From CALHKP01 sp963558075 (lineage in GTDB: Bacteria; Bacillota; Clostridia; Peptostreptococcales; Anaerovoracaceae): DNA of 35,700 bases. The number at the start of each line of letters is the position of its first letter. The first letter of the stretch is position 1. The notes beneath the pieces were generated by a model, which ran no database searches, was not told the origin of the DNA, and was given only the letters and a program-made list of their open reading frames with translations. The stretch covers positions 1-35,700 of the forward strand of contig CAUWFN010000018.1 in NCBI GenBank assembly GCA_963558075.1, given 5' to 3'. This document shows, one piece after another, positions 14,856 through 22,937 of this stretch. Made by a program: the position numbers and the translations under genes.

Positions 14856-15688
14856 TAGAATGCACCTCCAATCTTTTCGAGAAGCTCTACAAACTGCTTC
14901 TTCAGATTTTCATCCTTTTCAACTGCAATTTCGCCCTTTGAACCAGAAAGAGCAAGGTCTTTGCTGTAAGGAATTCTCAAAAATACGGGAACATCGTGCT
15001 GTCTGCAAAACTCTTCTAGCGGTTCGTATTTCTGAGTTTCTTTATTTATAACTATCGCAATCTTCTTTTCAAGCAATGTCGCAAGCTCGTAAATCATCAT
15101 GAAATTATGAAATCCAAAGGACGTAGGCTCTACCACCATCAGACAGAAATCTGCCTGACTTATGCTTTCCATAGCAGAGCAGCTACTTCCGGGAGGACAG
15201 TCTATAACTGTAAGCTTATCCTTTTTGAAACCTGTCTCAAGCACCTTCTGAATTACAGGGATTGCCGAAGCTTCTCCTGGATTTAGTATTCCCGTAATAA
15301 CATCTACAGATCCGTGGGTTCCTGTTTCCATATTTCCGACCGCTCTTGCCACCTCGCTTATCGCACCCTCAGGACACACAATAGCGCATCCTCCACATGC
15401 ATGACAAACCTCCGTTATGACAGCCGGTTTTTCTTTTATATAAAACAAAGCGTTAAATCTGCAAAAGTCTACGCACTTTCTGCAGCCTGTGCATTTTTCA
15501 CCATCAAATTCTGGAATCATCGTAACGACCTCATCTGATGTGACATCAAATGGCTTAAGAAACAACCTTCCGTTCGGCTCTTCTACATCGCAGTCTATGT
15601 AGATACTGTTTTCGGCTGCACATGCAAGGTTAACAGAAACAAAGGTTTTACCTGTTCCGCCTTTCCCGCTTAAAACCGCAATTTTCAT
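14855..15688 (-). CDS. MinD/Mrp-type ATPase with two-cluster ferredoxin insert (copy 1)
   Basis: A 277-residue paralogue of the next gene with the same plan: deviant Walker A SGKGGTGKT (residues 7-15), DCDVEEPNGRLFL, a ferredoxin insert with CTGCRKCVDFCRF and CHACGGCAIVCPEG (about 65-115), and VIDCPPGSSCSAM as the switch region. It begins within the TAATG overlap with the stop of the NifX-like gene upstream and ends within the TAGTG overlap with the second ATPase, so the three are translationally coupled. Paired ATPases of this sort are typical of clusters with DUF134 and NifX-family proteins in anaerobes. A role in building or inserting a metal-sulfur cluster is inferred from that company. 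Confidence 0.9.
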   Translation of the reverse strand: MKIAVLSGKGGTGKTFVSVNLACAAENSIYIDCDVEEPNGRLFLKPFDVTSDEVVTMIPEFDGEKCTGCRKCVDFCRFNALFYIKEKPAVITEVCHACGGCAIVCPEGAISEVARAVGNMETGTHGSVDVITGILNPGEASAIPVIQKVLETGFKKDKLTVIDCPPGSSCSAMESISQADFCLMVVEPTSFGFHNFMMIYELATLLEKKIAIVINKETQKYEPLEEFCRQHDVPVFLRIPYSKDLALSGSKGEIAVEKDENLKKQFVELLEKIGGAF

Positions 15689-16038
15689 TACATTACTCCA
15701 TGAAAGCCTGCATGAAAATGTGAAAGTTCATCAAGCTTTCCTTCTTTGTATTTTTCTATATTTTCGACTGCATCCTCACCGTCATTTTTCATGATTTTCA
15801 TCTCTGCCGCCTTAAGTACTACTGCAGCATTTTCGCCGCATCTAACTGTAATAAGTACATCAGCATTGTTGTCTGCAATAAACTGTGCAGCCTTTGGTCC
15901 TGCGCCACCTTGCGCATCTGCTGCTGGATTTTCCATAATTGTTCTCACGCCATCTTCGTCAAACATGACATATGGCGCTCTTGCAAATGTCACACAGATT
16001 TTTTCTTTTGTTTCATCTAGTGGAACTGCTATTTTCAT
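15688..16038 (-). CDS. NifB/NifX-family protein (second copy)
   Basis: A 116-residue NifX-like protein: MKIAVPLDETKEKICVTFARAPYVMFD at the start, a Gly/Ala-rich DAQGGAGPKAAQFIADNNADVLIT core, and a short C-terminal tail with three His residues (HFHAGFH). I start at ATG 16038, preceded by GGAGG; a longer open frame from 16215 runs into the DUF134 gene and has no family similarity. It differs from the other NifX-like protein in this cluster (no HFGHCENF motif and a shorter tail), so the two probably have different partners. It sits between the DUF134 regulator and the two ATPase genes, coupled to the first ATPase by a one-base stop-start overlap. Confidence 0.88.
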   Translation of the reverse strand: MKIAVPLDETKEKICVTFARAPYVMFDEDGVRTIMENPAADAQGGAGPKAAQFIADNNADVLITVRCGENAAVVLKAAEMKIMKNDGEDAVENIEKYKEGKLDELSHFHAGFHGVM

Positions 16039-16063
16039 AAATCTAACCTCCATCTGTTTATAA

Positions 16064-16426
16064 CTAATCCTGCTTCTTTTCCTGCTGCATTGCATGCTTT
16101 CTACATCCGCCGCAGCCGCAGTATGTTTCCTTTCCATCACAAAGCCTGTATTCGCCTCCATGAATCTTGAGCGGAAGACCCTCAACAAGTGCTTTTGCAA
16201 TCTTGCCTCTTGCACTGTTATATATCTGCTGAACTGTGGATCTTGCTATGCCCATGTATTCGCTGCATTCAGTCTGTGAGAAATTCTGATAATCGATAAG
16301 ACGTACTGCCTCGTACTCATCTACTGTCATTATTACCACCGATAAAGCCTCGCAATCACCCTCCGGGTTAAATTGAAGCTTTTTCGGCAAACTACATACC
16401 TTTCGACATTTTACTGGTCTTGGCAT
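16064..16426 (-). CDS. DUF134 family HTH regulator
   Basis: A 120-residue DUF134 protein. The start MPRPVKCRKVCSLPK with its cysteines, and the sigma-70-region-4-like helix-turn-helix (about residues 35-85: VIMTVDEYEAVRLID, FSQTECSEYMGIARSTVQQIY), are diagnostic. The C-terminus carries a cysteine cluster CGCGGC that could bind a metal or Fe-S cluster. I start at ATG 16426, with GAGGTGG seven bases upstream. It is the first gene of the NifX/ATPase cluster, 25 bases before the next gene, and DUF134 genes are frequent neighbours of such clusters. Its likely job is metal- or redox-responsive control of this operon; that is inference from domain and position. Confidence 0.88.
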   Translation of the reverse strand: MPRPVKCRKVCSLPKKLQFNPEGDCEALSVVIMTVDEYEAVRLIDYQNFSQTECSEYMGIARSTVQQIYNSARGKIAKALVEGLPLKIHGGEYRLCDGKETYCGCGGCRKHAMQQEKKQD

Positions 16427-16613
16427 TTTCCACCTCTTTTCTGCTACAATTAGATAAATTCCTTTCCCTTTCCCATTGCAAAACATAAGGGATATTTGGG
16501 CAATACTACTGTTAATCACCCATTCTTTAATATCATATGCCATTTAACTATTACCATCTTACTCCTGTTAATGTCATATGTCAATAACCTTCTTGAATTT
16601 TTCAAAAAACAAA

Positions 16614-16638
16614 AGGACACCGGTATATCCAGTGTCCT
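16614..16638 (-). terminator. Terminator of queT
   Basis: Minus strand: AGGACACTGG and CCGGTGTCCT pair (one G-T) around a five-base loop and are followed by TTTTGTTTTTT, about 50 bases beyond the queT stop. Confidence 0.88.
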
Positions 16639-16690
16639 GATAAGAGCTTACGCCTAGCTATTTAAATTTATTCTGCAAAAGCATTATTTA

Positions 16691-17194
16691 CTAGTTCTGC
16701 TGAAATATCGCTCTCTTGTTTTTCTCAAGAATCTTTCCAAAGAAGCTTCCGAGAACTCCGCATGATATAACCTCACCGATACCTACTGTAATCATCATGA
16801 AATATATCGGAAGTGGAAGTCCATATGCATATTTCAAAACAAAAGGTACAACTAGCATGTTGACTATAATCGGTGGAAGTGTTCCAAGATAAACTGCAAA
16901 TTTTGGATTTGCTTTTTTTCCGATTACATATGTTGCAGCTGCCGCTACTAAAGTTGCAATGCTTCCAAAGATAATATCCATAATGTGCGCTCCCGCAAAG
17001 GAATTTCCCAGAAGACATCCGATAAATAGTCCTGGAACTGCAGCAGGTGTAAATGCAGGCAGAATTGTAAGAATCTCAGCAAGTCTAACCTGTATTTCTC
17101 CAAATGAGTAAGCCGCACCCAGAACTGTAAGAACTACATAGATTGCTGCAATGAGTGCAGCCTGAGTGATAAATAATACTTTCTTGTTTTTCAT
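16691..17194 (-). CDS. queT: QueT-family queuosine-precursor transporter S component
   Basis: A 167-residue membrane protein with five or six hydrophobic segments. It has the QueT (COG4708) features: an early ALIAAIYVVLTVLG, then FGEIQVRLAEILTILPAFTPAAVPGLFIGCLLGN, and FAGAHIMDIIFGS. QueT is the substrate-binding S component of an ECF transporter for preQ0/preQ1-type precursors of the tRNA base queuosine. I start at ATG 17194, with AAAGGAG upstream; the longer frame from 17242 would begin inside the riboswitch. A probable preQ1-I riboswitch immediately upstream supports the substrate and implies repression of translation when preQ1 is present. The EcfAA'T energising module is elsewhere. Confidence 0.92.
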   Translation of the reverse strand: MKNKKVLFITQAALIAAIYVVLTVLGAAYSFGEIQVRLAEILTILPAFTPAAVPGLFIGCLLGNSFAGAHIMDIIFGSIATLVAAAATYVIGKKANPKFAVYLGTLPPIIVNMLVVPFVLKYAYGLPLPIYFMMITVGIGEVISCGVLGSFFGKILEKNKRAIFQQN

Positions 17195-17199
17195 TTTTT

Positions 17200-17245
17200 T
17201 CTCCTTTAGTTTTATTTTAAGTGTGGAAGGTATCGAACACACTTT
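17200..17245 (-). ncRNA. Probable preQ1-I riboswitch
   Basis: On the minus strand stem AGTGTG (17243-17238) pairs with CACACT (17225-17220), enclosing a loop TTCGATACCTTC. After it comes an A-rich tail ATAAAACTAA leading straight into the AAAGGAG ribosome site of queT. The loop's GUUC and ACC, the tail's AAACUAA and a possible CCUU/AAGG pseudoknot that would hide the ribosome site follow the preQ1 class I plan. The downstream gene is a preQ-family transporter. A covariance-model search was not possible. Confidence 0.72.
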
Positions 17246-17262
17246 GCCCTATTAAATTATTT

Positions 17263-17291
17263 CAGACTGAGCTTTAGCAAAACCCAGTCTG
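17263..17291 (-). terminator. Hairpin after the CPA2 antiporter gene, weak terminator
   Basis: CAGACTG (17263-17269) and CAGTCTG (17285-17291) pair perfectly, with two further pairs including a wobble. It starts 26 bases past the antiporter stop and lies just upstream of the riboswitch. The following minus-strand sequence AAATAATTT is poor in T, so termination may be partial. Confidence 0.5.
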
Positions 17292-17316
17292 TCTTTAAAA
17301 ATTTTATTTTGAACCG

Positions 17317-18471
17317 TTATTTCATGAACTTTTTCAGAAGTACCGGAGTAATTATAGTTGTTACAATTACTACTAGAACTATTGGTGAGAAGATTGCACT
17401 GTCGAGAAGACCCATGTTATAGCCCTTCTGCGCAACGATAAGAGCAACTTCACCTCTAGATATCATTCCAATACCGATATTCAGTGCTTCTGATTTATCA
17501 TATCCGCATAGTCTTGCACCAAGTCCGCAGCCGACTACCTTTGATAATATTGCAATTATTAGAAGGATCAAAGAGAACACCATGAGCTGAGAATTTAGCC
17601 CGTGAAGGTCTGTCTTGATACCTATACTTGCAAAGAATATAGGTGAGAAGAACATGTATCCTGGAACTGTCATTTTCTTTGCGATATCTTCTCTGATTTC
17701 AAAAGATGACATGCAAAGTCCTAGGAGGTATGCTCCTGTGATATCTGCAATTCCAAAGAAGTGTTCAGTTACGAATGCGATAATCAGAAGAAGCGCCATT
17801 ACATATATAGAGATTCTTCGTTTATCCTTAACCTGGTCAACTGTAGGTCTGCTTGCGTTAAGAATTACAGCAATTACAATCATAATAACTACGTATAACG
17901 CGATTTTGATAAGTATAGAAACTATACTTACTGATGAATCCTTCATGCTTGTTACAATTGTAAGGATGATAATACCCATAATATCATCGATTACAGCTGC
18001 GCCGAGGATTGCATTTCCGACTCTGCCCTGAAGTTTACCCATTTCTCTCAGAGCTTCTACTGTGATACTTACTGATGTTGCAGTAAGAACTACACCGATA
18101 AATACTGCGGAAAGCATGTCATTGAAGTTTCCGCTGTCTACATCAAAATAGAAATAGTATGCACCAAAGCCGCCAATCAGCGGTATCAGCACGCCCATGC
18201 TCGCGATTACAACAAAAGATACACTGTTCTTTTTGATTTCCTTGATATCTGTATCAAGTCCAGCCATGAACATAAGCATGATTACACCAATTTCAGCACT
18301 CTTTGCGATAAAATCAGTTTCCTCAACAAATCCGAGAAGTGAAGGTCCAAGAACCACACCGGCAATCAGCGCGCCTACAACCTGAGGCATGTTTACCTTC
18401 TGCGATATGCCGCCCAGAAACTTTGTTGAGAGGATTACAACTGCCACAGACAGTAAAAACGTATAATCCAT
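17317..18471 (-). CDS. CPA2-family cation:proton antiporter (NapA/KefB type)
   Basis: A 384-residue protein that is nearly all membrane (about 12-13 segments). It has the CPA2 features VNMPQVVGALIAGVVLGPSLLG near residue 30, GVIMLMFMAGLDTDI near 68, a conserved ATSVSITVEALREMG (about 136-150) and the ion-binding pair AVIDDIMGI (about 164-172). The double aspartate is typical of electrogenic Na+/H+ exchangers of the NapA type. There is no C-terminal TrkA-N/RCK domain, so it is not a full Kef system. Its likely role is sodium or potassium versus proton exchange for pH and ion balance. I start at ATG 18471, just after GGGAGGT; an upstream in-frame ATG at 18486 would include that site. It appears to be a single-gene unit. 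Confidence 0.9.
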   Translation of the reverse strand: MDYTFLLSVAVVILSTKFLGGISQKVNMPQVVGALIAGVVLGPSLLGFVEETDFIAKSAEIGVIMLMFMAGLDTDIKEIKKNSVSFVVIASMGVLIPLIGGFGAYYFYFDVDSGNFNDMLSAVFIGVVLTATSVSITVEALREMGKLQGRVGNAILGAAVIDDIMGIIILTIVTSMKDSSVSIVSILIKIALYVVIMIVIAVILNASRPTVDQVKDKRRISIYVMALLLIIAFVTEHFFGIADITGAYLLGLCMSSFEIREDIAKKMTVPGYMFFSPIFFASIGIKTDLHGLNSQLMVFSLILLIIAILSKVVGCGLGARLCGYDKSEALNIGIGMISRGEVALIVAQKGYNMGLLDSAIFSPIVLVVIVTTIITPVLLKKFMK

Positions 18472-18725
18472 ATGTTTACCTCCCATTCAACTATATGCTC
18501 ACACTAACGTGTAAAATTTTTCAAAAAACGCACAACAGGGTGTAATTATAACATAGTTATCGCTTTTTTACTATATGTTTTGGCAAAACTAATTCATATT
18601 TAACCTAAAATTATCAAATTCAATCTCATATAATCAAAAATGAGGCAAATACACACAGCTTTCATTCATTTTTTGTGTTTCTTGCTATATTTTGAGTGAA
18701 AATAAAGCACAAAATATACTTTTGA

Positions 18726-19550
18726 TTACTTTGATTCTAGCGCATCTCTTAGCTCAAATATTCTCTTTTTTAGGAGCGGATGGACTTTGTTTGGTGCTAT
18801 GTCGCACAGAGGTGTTAGAACAAAATCGCGAAGATGCATCTCCACATGAGGAACAGCAAAATCTTCTTCCTCTATTATCTCATCTCCATAAAGAAGGATA
18901 TCTATATCAAGAGTTCTAGGACCCCAGCGTATAACCCTCTCTCTTCCTGCATCTGCTTCTATCTTGTGAATTTTTTCTAGAAGCTCGCGAGGTGGAAGAA
19001 ATGTTCTTAACTTTACGCAGGCATTCAAAAAATCGTCCTGCTCAACTCCGCCGTATGGCTCAGTCTCTATATATGAAGAAACCTTTGCGACTCTGCAACC
19101 ACAAAGCTCATCAAGGGCCATGATTGCATTATCAAGATACTGTTTCTTATCCCCCATATTTGAACCAAGGCTAAGATAAACATCCTGCCAGCCCCTTTCT
19201 ACTGTAACAGATACAGTTTCTAGAGGAAGCCCTACAGGCGCCCATGGTTTTTTGACTGTAAGCTTAAGAGACTTTACGAGTGAATATCTAAGGAGGAGCT
19301 CCTCTGCAAGCTTTTCGCATACAGTTTCTATGAGCTTGTAAGTATTTTCTTTCATGTATTCAGTTATAAAAGCGCTTACTTCTCCGTAATTTACAGAAAG
19401 AATAAGATCATCCGACTTTCCCGCAGGCCTTGTGTCCATATACATAGAAAGTGACACCATAAACTTCTGACCTAGCGCATTTTCTTCTGTAAATACACCG
19501 TGTTTTGCAAACACCTCCAGATTTTCAATTCTTATTTCATCAGGCTTCAT
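18726..19550 (-). CDS. folBK: Bifunctional dihydroneopterin aldolase / HPPK
   Basis: A 274-residue fusion of two folate enzymes. Residues 1-120 are FolB (dihydroneopterin to 6-hydroxymethyl-dihydropterin plus glycolaldehyde): IRIENLEVFAKHGVFTEEN, NYGEVSAFI and the conserved KPWAPVGLPLETVSV. Residues 125-274 are FolK, which pyrophosphorylates the product with ATP: VYLSLGSNMGDK, ETEPYGGVEQDDFLNACV, and the signature RWGPRTLDIDILLYGD near residue 210, followed by VPHVEMHLRDFVLTPL. The fusion is common in Gram-positive bacteria. It is the last gene of the folate operon, 38 bases after folP, with a GGGAG site before the ATG. Confidence 0.96.
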   Translation of the reverse strand: MKPDEIRIENLEVFAKHGVFTEENALGQKFMVSLSMYMDTRPAGKSDDLILSVNYGEVSAFITEYMKENTYKLIETVCEKLAEELLLRYSLVKSLKLTVKKPWAPVGLPLETVSVTVERGWQDVYLSLGSNMGDKKQYLDNAIMALDELCGCRVAKVSSYIETEPYGGVEQDDFLNACVKLRTFLPPRELLEKIHKIEADAGRERVIRWGPRTLDIDILLYGDEIIEEEDFAVPHVEMHLRDFVLTPLCDIAPNKVHPLLKKRIFELRDALESK

Positions 19551-19588
19551 ATTGCTCTCCCTTCTACCAGATATAATTCTGGTCGCTT

Positions 19589-20401
19589 TTATTTCTGCTT
19601 TAGAACTGCTTCTGTCATTCTTATAGCTCTAAGGTTTTCCTTCACATCGTGAACTCTTACAAAAGCTGCACCCTTCATAATGCCTATTACAGATGTTGCT
19701 ACAGTTCCTTCTACACGCTTGTCAGCAGGAAGATCAAGTGTAAGCCCTATAACTGACTTTCTTGATGTTGCAAGAAGAACTGGGCAGCCAAGCTCGTGAA
19801 GCTCTTCCATATGCTTTATGGCAAGTAGGTTGTGCTCATAAGTTTTACCAAAACCAACACCTGGATCTAGAATTATCTTATCTTTAGAAATCCCTGCTTT
19901 TTCTGCAATTGCAAGACATTCTCTAAGATCATTTTTCATATCTTCGATGAAGTTAACATATTCTGCCTTTTCTCTGTTATGCATCAAGCAGCAAGGTACA
20001 TTATACTTTGCGATAACAGATGCCATTCTCTCATCGGCCTTTAGACCCCATATATCATTTACAAGATCTGCTCCAGCCGCAAGAGCTGCCTCTGCAACAT
20101 TTGCTTTGTAGCTATCGATTGAAACAGGGATATCAAACTCTCTTTTGATTCTTTCGATTACAGGAACGACTCTTTCGATTTCTTCCTGCTCTGTAATAAC
20201 TGTATGACCGGGACGAGTTGACTCACCGCCAACATCAATAATCGCAGCTCCCTCTGCAATCATCTCTTCTGTATGCTTTAGGGCTCTGTCAAGACTATTC
20301 CACTTTCCTCCATCAGAAAAAGAATCCGGTGTTACGTTCAAAATCCCCATTATTTCGCAAATATTTTCTGTATCAAAATTTCTGTTTCCAATTTTCATCA
20401 T
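19589..20401 (-). CDS. folP: Dihydropteroate synthase
   Basis: A 270-residue cytoplasmic enzyme joining 6-hydroxymethyl-dihydropterin pyrophosphate with p-aminobenzoate, the target of sulfonamides. Family signatures are clear: MGILNVTPDSFSDGG (residues 18-32), GAAIIDVGGESTRPG (about 52-66), NDIWGLKAD, DPGVGFGKTYEHN and ATSRKSVIG. The length is normal. Two adjacent ATG codons (20401 and 20398) are possible starts, with GGGA a little upstream. It lies between the HD protein gene and folBK in a single minus-strand operon. Confidence 0.96.
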   Translation of the reverse strand: MMKIGNRNFDTENICEIMGILNVTPDSFSDGGKWNSLDRALKHTEEMIAEGAAIIDVGGESTRPGHTVITEQEEIERVVPVIERIKREFDIPVSIDSYKANVAEAALAAGADLVNDIWGLKADERMASVIAKYNVPCCLMHNREKAEYVNFIEDMKNDLRECLAIAEKAGISKDKIILDPGVGFGKTYEHNLLAIKHMEELHELGCPVLLATSRKSVIGLTLDLPADKRVEGTVATSVIGIMKGAAFVRVHDVKENLRAIRMTEAVLKQK

Positions 20402-20463
20402 GTCATTTTTCCCTTATGTCAAATTTATAGTCAATTTATTTTTGTCAATTTTTAAAATCAAAT

Positions 20464-20946
20464 TTATATATCGATTTTCATATTCATTTTTTCTCGGCTC
20501 CAGTTACACTCAGCTCTTGCATCGCAGAACAGACATAATCTTGATTTTTTATCAGCTCTATAGATAAGGCCGCTCAGCCCAGCATCATTTCTAGTCTCTG
20601 GATTTCTGTGAGCAAGTATTGCCTCTGCAACAAGGAAAGACTCCTCATCGCTAAAGCCAGCCTGATTCAAAATTCTGCCGGCAATTGCAACGCCTGCCTC
20701 CTCGTGTGGGAGACCATTTGAATACAGAGGGCTTCTTCCTATATCGTGAACAAGGGCTGCCGCATATATGATTTCCTTATCAAAGCCTTTTTCTTTTTCT
20801 ATATTTTCTATATATGCAATTCTTGCAACATCAAGCAAATGCTCTATACCATGTCCGCAGAAAATACGCGTCTTCTCATCTTCTACTATATCGGCAATTG
20901 CTTCTTTCCAGAGCTGATTTTCTATTATGTTTTCTATTCTTTTCAT
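20464..20946 (-). CDS. HD-domain phosphohydrolase in the folate operon
   Basis: A 160-residue HD-superfamily protein. Metal-ligand candidates are H36 in CGHGIEHLLDV, the H67-D68 pair in LVHDIGR, H81 and H113, with a conserved aspartate in YRADKKSR (D132). The C-terminus adds a cysteine set C138-x2-C141-x5-C147 that might bind a metal or an Fe-S cluster. HD proteins hydrolyse phosphate esters, often nucleotides. It lies between folE and folP. The operon lacks any Nudix-type dihydroneopterin-triphosphate pyrophosphatase, so this protein is a good candidate for removing phosphate from dihydroneopterin triphosphate. That role is inferred from position only; it could be an unrelated nucleotide phosphohydrolase. 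Confidence 0.88.
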   Translation of the reverse strand: MKRIENIIENQLWKEAIADIVEDEKTRIFCGHGIEHLLDVARIAYIENIEKEKGFDKEIIYAAALVHDIGRSPLYSNGLPHEEAGVAIAGRILNQAGFSDEESFLVAEAILAHRNPETRNDAGLSGLIYRADKKSRLCLFCDARAECNWSREKMNMKIDI

Positions 20947-20993
20947 GATTTTTCACACTCCCTGACCTATGTCTTCCCTTGTGCAATATCTGT

Positions 20994-21548
20994 TTATCTT
21001 CCAATCATTCTATAAAACTCGTTTCTGAGTCTGTCATCTTCGGAAAAAACGCCGCGTGACACTGTAGTTACAGTCTTTGTTCCAGGCTTTTTGATTCCTC
21101 TCATAGTCATACACATATGCTCAGCCTCTATCATCACCATTACACCCTTTGGGTGAAGCTCTTTCATAAATGCATCCGCAACCTGTGCAGTCAGCTGCTC
21201 CTGAAGCTGAAGGCGTCTTGCATAAACCTCAAGCGTTCTTGCAATCTTTGATAATCCACAAACCTCTCCGTCCGGAACATATGCAATCGCAGCCGTTCCA
21301 TAGAATGGAAGCATATGATGTTCACACATCGAGTAAAAGTGAATGTCTTTTTCTAGAACGATATCATTGCTGTCTGCAGTGAATCTCTTCTCAAGATGTA
21401 CTGACGCATCATCCGTATATCCTGCCGCAAGCTCCTCGTACATTCTTGCAACACGCTCAGGAGTCTCAATAAGCCCCTCACGATTTACATCCTCACCTAT
21501 TCCCTCGAGAATAAGCTTTACACCTTCCATAATCTTATCCTTATCCAC
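20994..21548 (-). CDS. folE: GTP cyclohydrolase I
   Basis: A 184-residue zinc enzyme that converts GTP to 7,8-dihydroneopterin triphosphate, the first step of folate synthesis. Motifs: GLIETPERVARMYEEL, the zinc/catalytic SMCEHHMLPFYG (first Cys and His ligands), GLSKIARTLEVYARRLQLQEQL, and EAEHMCMTMRGI with the second zinc cysteine. I take the GTG at 21548 as start because AGAGGG lies seven bases upstream and the resulting length is typical; the frame can be extended to 21593 inside folC without family similarity. It overlaps the end of folC by 8 bases, so the two are coupled. Confidence 0.95.
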   Translation of the reverse strand: MDKDKIMEGVKLILEGIGEDVNREGLIETPERVARMYEELAAGYTDDASVHLEKRFTADSNDIVLEKDIHFYSMCEHHMLPFYGTAAIAYVPDGEVCGLSKIARTLEVYARRLQLQEQLTAQVADAFMKELHPKGVMVMIEAEHMCMTMRGIKKPGTKTVTTVSRGVFSEDDRLRNEFYRMIGR

Positions 21549-22851
21549 AATAGCACCCTCTTTCCTCATTACAAAAGGCTTTCTCAATCTCACTCAAAAA
21601 TGAAAGAGATCCGAAAGCTACTATTACTCTATCCCTATCAGCCTCTGCAAGTGCAAGGGCTTTTTTTGCCGCATCATCCAAAGACTCTGCTGCCTCGCAC
21701 GACTTATTTACAGCCTTAACTGCATCGCAAAGCACATTTGCTTCAAGCGCTCTTGGATTATCAGGAGTTTCGACTGTAATTATGTGTTCAGCATCTCTTG
21801 CTGTTATATCTATTATCGCATCATAGTCTTTATCTCTAAAAACGCCAAATACGTATACAAACTTTTTCCCATCAAAATAAAGTCTGAGGGATTCCATAAG
21901 AGCTTTTGCTCCTGCCACGTTATGAGCCCCATCTATAATTATAGCAGGGTTTTCTGAAATTAACGTGAATCGACCTTTCCATTTCGTTTTCTTAAGCGAT
22001 GCAATAACATTTTCTTTTTTCAGATCAAAGCCAAGCTTTGCAAGTTCTTCTGCGGCATCTAGGGCAATAGATGCATTTTCCGGCTGATAACTTCCTGGAA
22101 GCGAGATAGTAACATCCTCCCAGTCCTTATATGAGAAAACCTGCTCTTTTATATTTCTTTCCTTTATATATATCAAAGACGGGTCTGATATTCTCAGGCT
22201 ACAGTTTTGTTCTTCACATTTTTTTCTGATTACAGCCTCAGCATTTGGCAGCTGTTTTGATGAAACTACTACCGTATTTGCTTTGATTATTCCTGCCTTT
22301 TGCTCTGCAATTTCCTCAAGTGTATCACCGAGAATTCCCATATGATCCATGCTAACAGATGTGATTACCTCAAGAACTGTCGTATCTATTATGTTGGTTG
22401 CATCAAGGCTGCCGCCAAGACCTGTCTCAAGGACAACGATATCGCAGTTTTTTTCTCTGAAATATAAAAATGCAAGGACAGTCTCTACTTCAAATACCGT
22501 AGGAATCCCTGCATTGTCTCTTTTCATATCTTCTGCTGCCTCTGCGATGGCACTTACATGCTTTGCCAGTGATTCTCTTTCTATATACTCACCGTCAACC
22601 TGTATTCTCTCGCGATACGTATCCAATGTAGGGGATATATAACGTCCCGTTTTATAGCCTGCATCAGTCAGTATCGTCGAAAGATATGCCAGTACAGACC
22701 CTTTGCCGTTGGTTCCGGAAATGTGGATGAACCTAAGATCCTTTTGCGGATTGCCAAGTCTGCCAAGCAGCTCTTTCATATTTTCGAGGCCAAGTACACT
22801 TCCGTATCCGGATATGTTATCCAGATATACTCTTGCTTCTTCGTAATTCAT
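21541..22851 (-). CDS. folC: Folylpolyglutamate/dihydrofolate synthase
   Basis: A 436-residue Mur-ligase-type enzyme that adds glutamate to dihydropteroate and folates. It shows FIHISGTNGKGSVLAYLSTIL (ATP-binding loop, about residues 42-62), TGRYISPTLDTYRERIQVDG, the FEVETVLAFLYF block, VLETGLGGSLDATNII, SMDHMGILGDTLEEIAEQKAGI and PAIIIDGAHNVAGAKAL. Length and order are normal. It is the first gene of the folate operon, has a GGAG site, and is transcribed from a promoter at 22966-22938 with an 80-base leader. The C-terminal tail is cysteine-rich (CNEERGCYCG). Confidence 0.95.
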   Translation of the reverse strand: MNYEEARVYLDNISGYGSVLGLENMKELLGRLGNPQKDLRFIHISGTNGKGSVLAYLSTILTDAGYKTGRYISPTLDTYRERIQVDGEYIERESLAKHVSAIAEAAEDMKRDNAGIPTVFEVETVLAFLYFREKNCDIVVLETGLGGSLDATNIIDTTVLEVITSVSMDHMGILGDTLEEIAEQKAGIIKANTVVVSSKQLPNAEAVIRKKCEEQNCSLRISDPSLIYIKERNIKEQVFSYKDWEDVTISLPGSYQPENASIALDAAEELAKLGFDLKKENVIASLKKTKWKGRFTLISENPAIIIDGAHNVAGAKALMESLRLYFDGKKFVYVFGVFRDKDYDAIIDITARDAEHIITVETPDNPRALEANVLCDAVKAVNKSCEAAESLDDAAKKALALAEADRDRVIVAFGSLSFLSEIEKAFCNEERGCYCG

Positions 22852-22937
22852 TTTTTCTCCAATCTAGGGCATATCGCCCAGCTTTATGTAAGTATCGAAT
22901 CTGCCCTTTCGCAATTTCGACTACTGTACATCTAATT

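Noticed and set aside
16039..16215. Long N-terminal extension of the second NifX-like protein
   Set aside because: It overlaps the DUF134 gene out of frame and has no family similarity; the ATG at 16038 has GGAGG.
13552..16426. Nitrogen fixation genes
   Set aside because: NifX-like proteins occur here with MinD/ferredoxin ATPases and DUF134, without nifHDK, nifB radical-SAM or nifEN.
18472..18725. Gene or promoter pair in the antiporter-folBK gap
   Set aside because: AT-rich with a weak TATTTTG/CAAAATA dyad and a lone TATAAT-like box without a fitting -35; nothing firm.
22860..22937. Tetrahydrofolate riboswitch before folC
   Set aside because: The leader is too short and lacks the conserved elements of that class as I know them.
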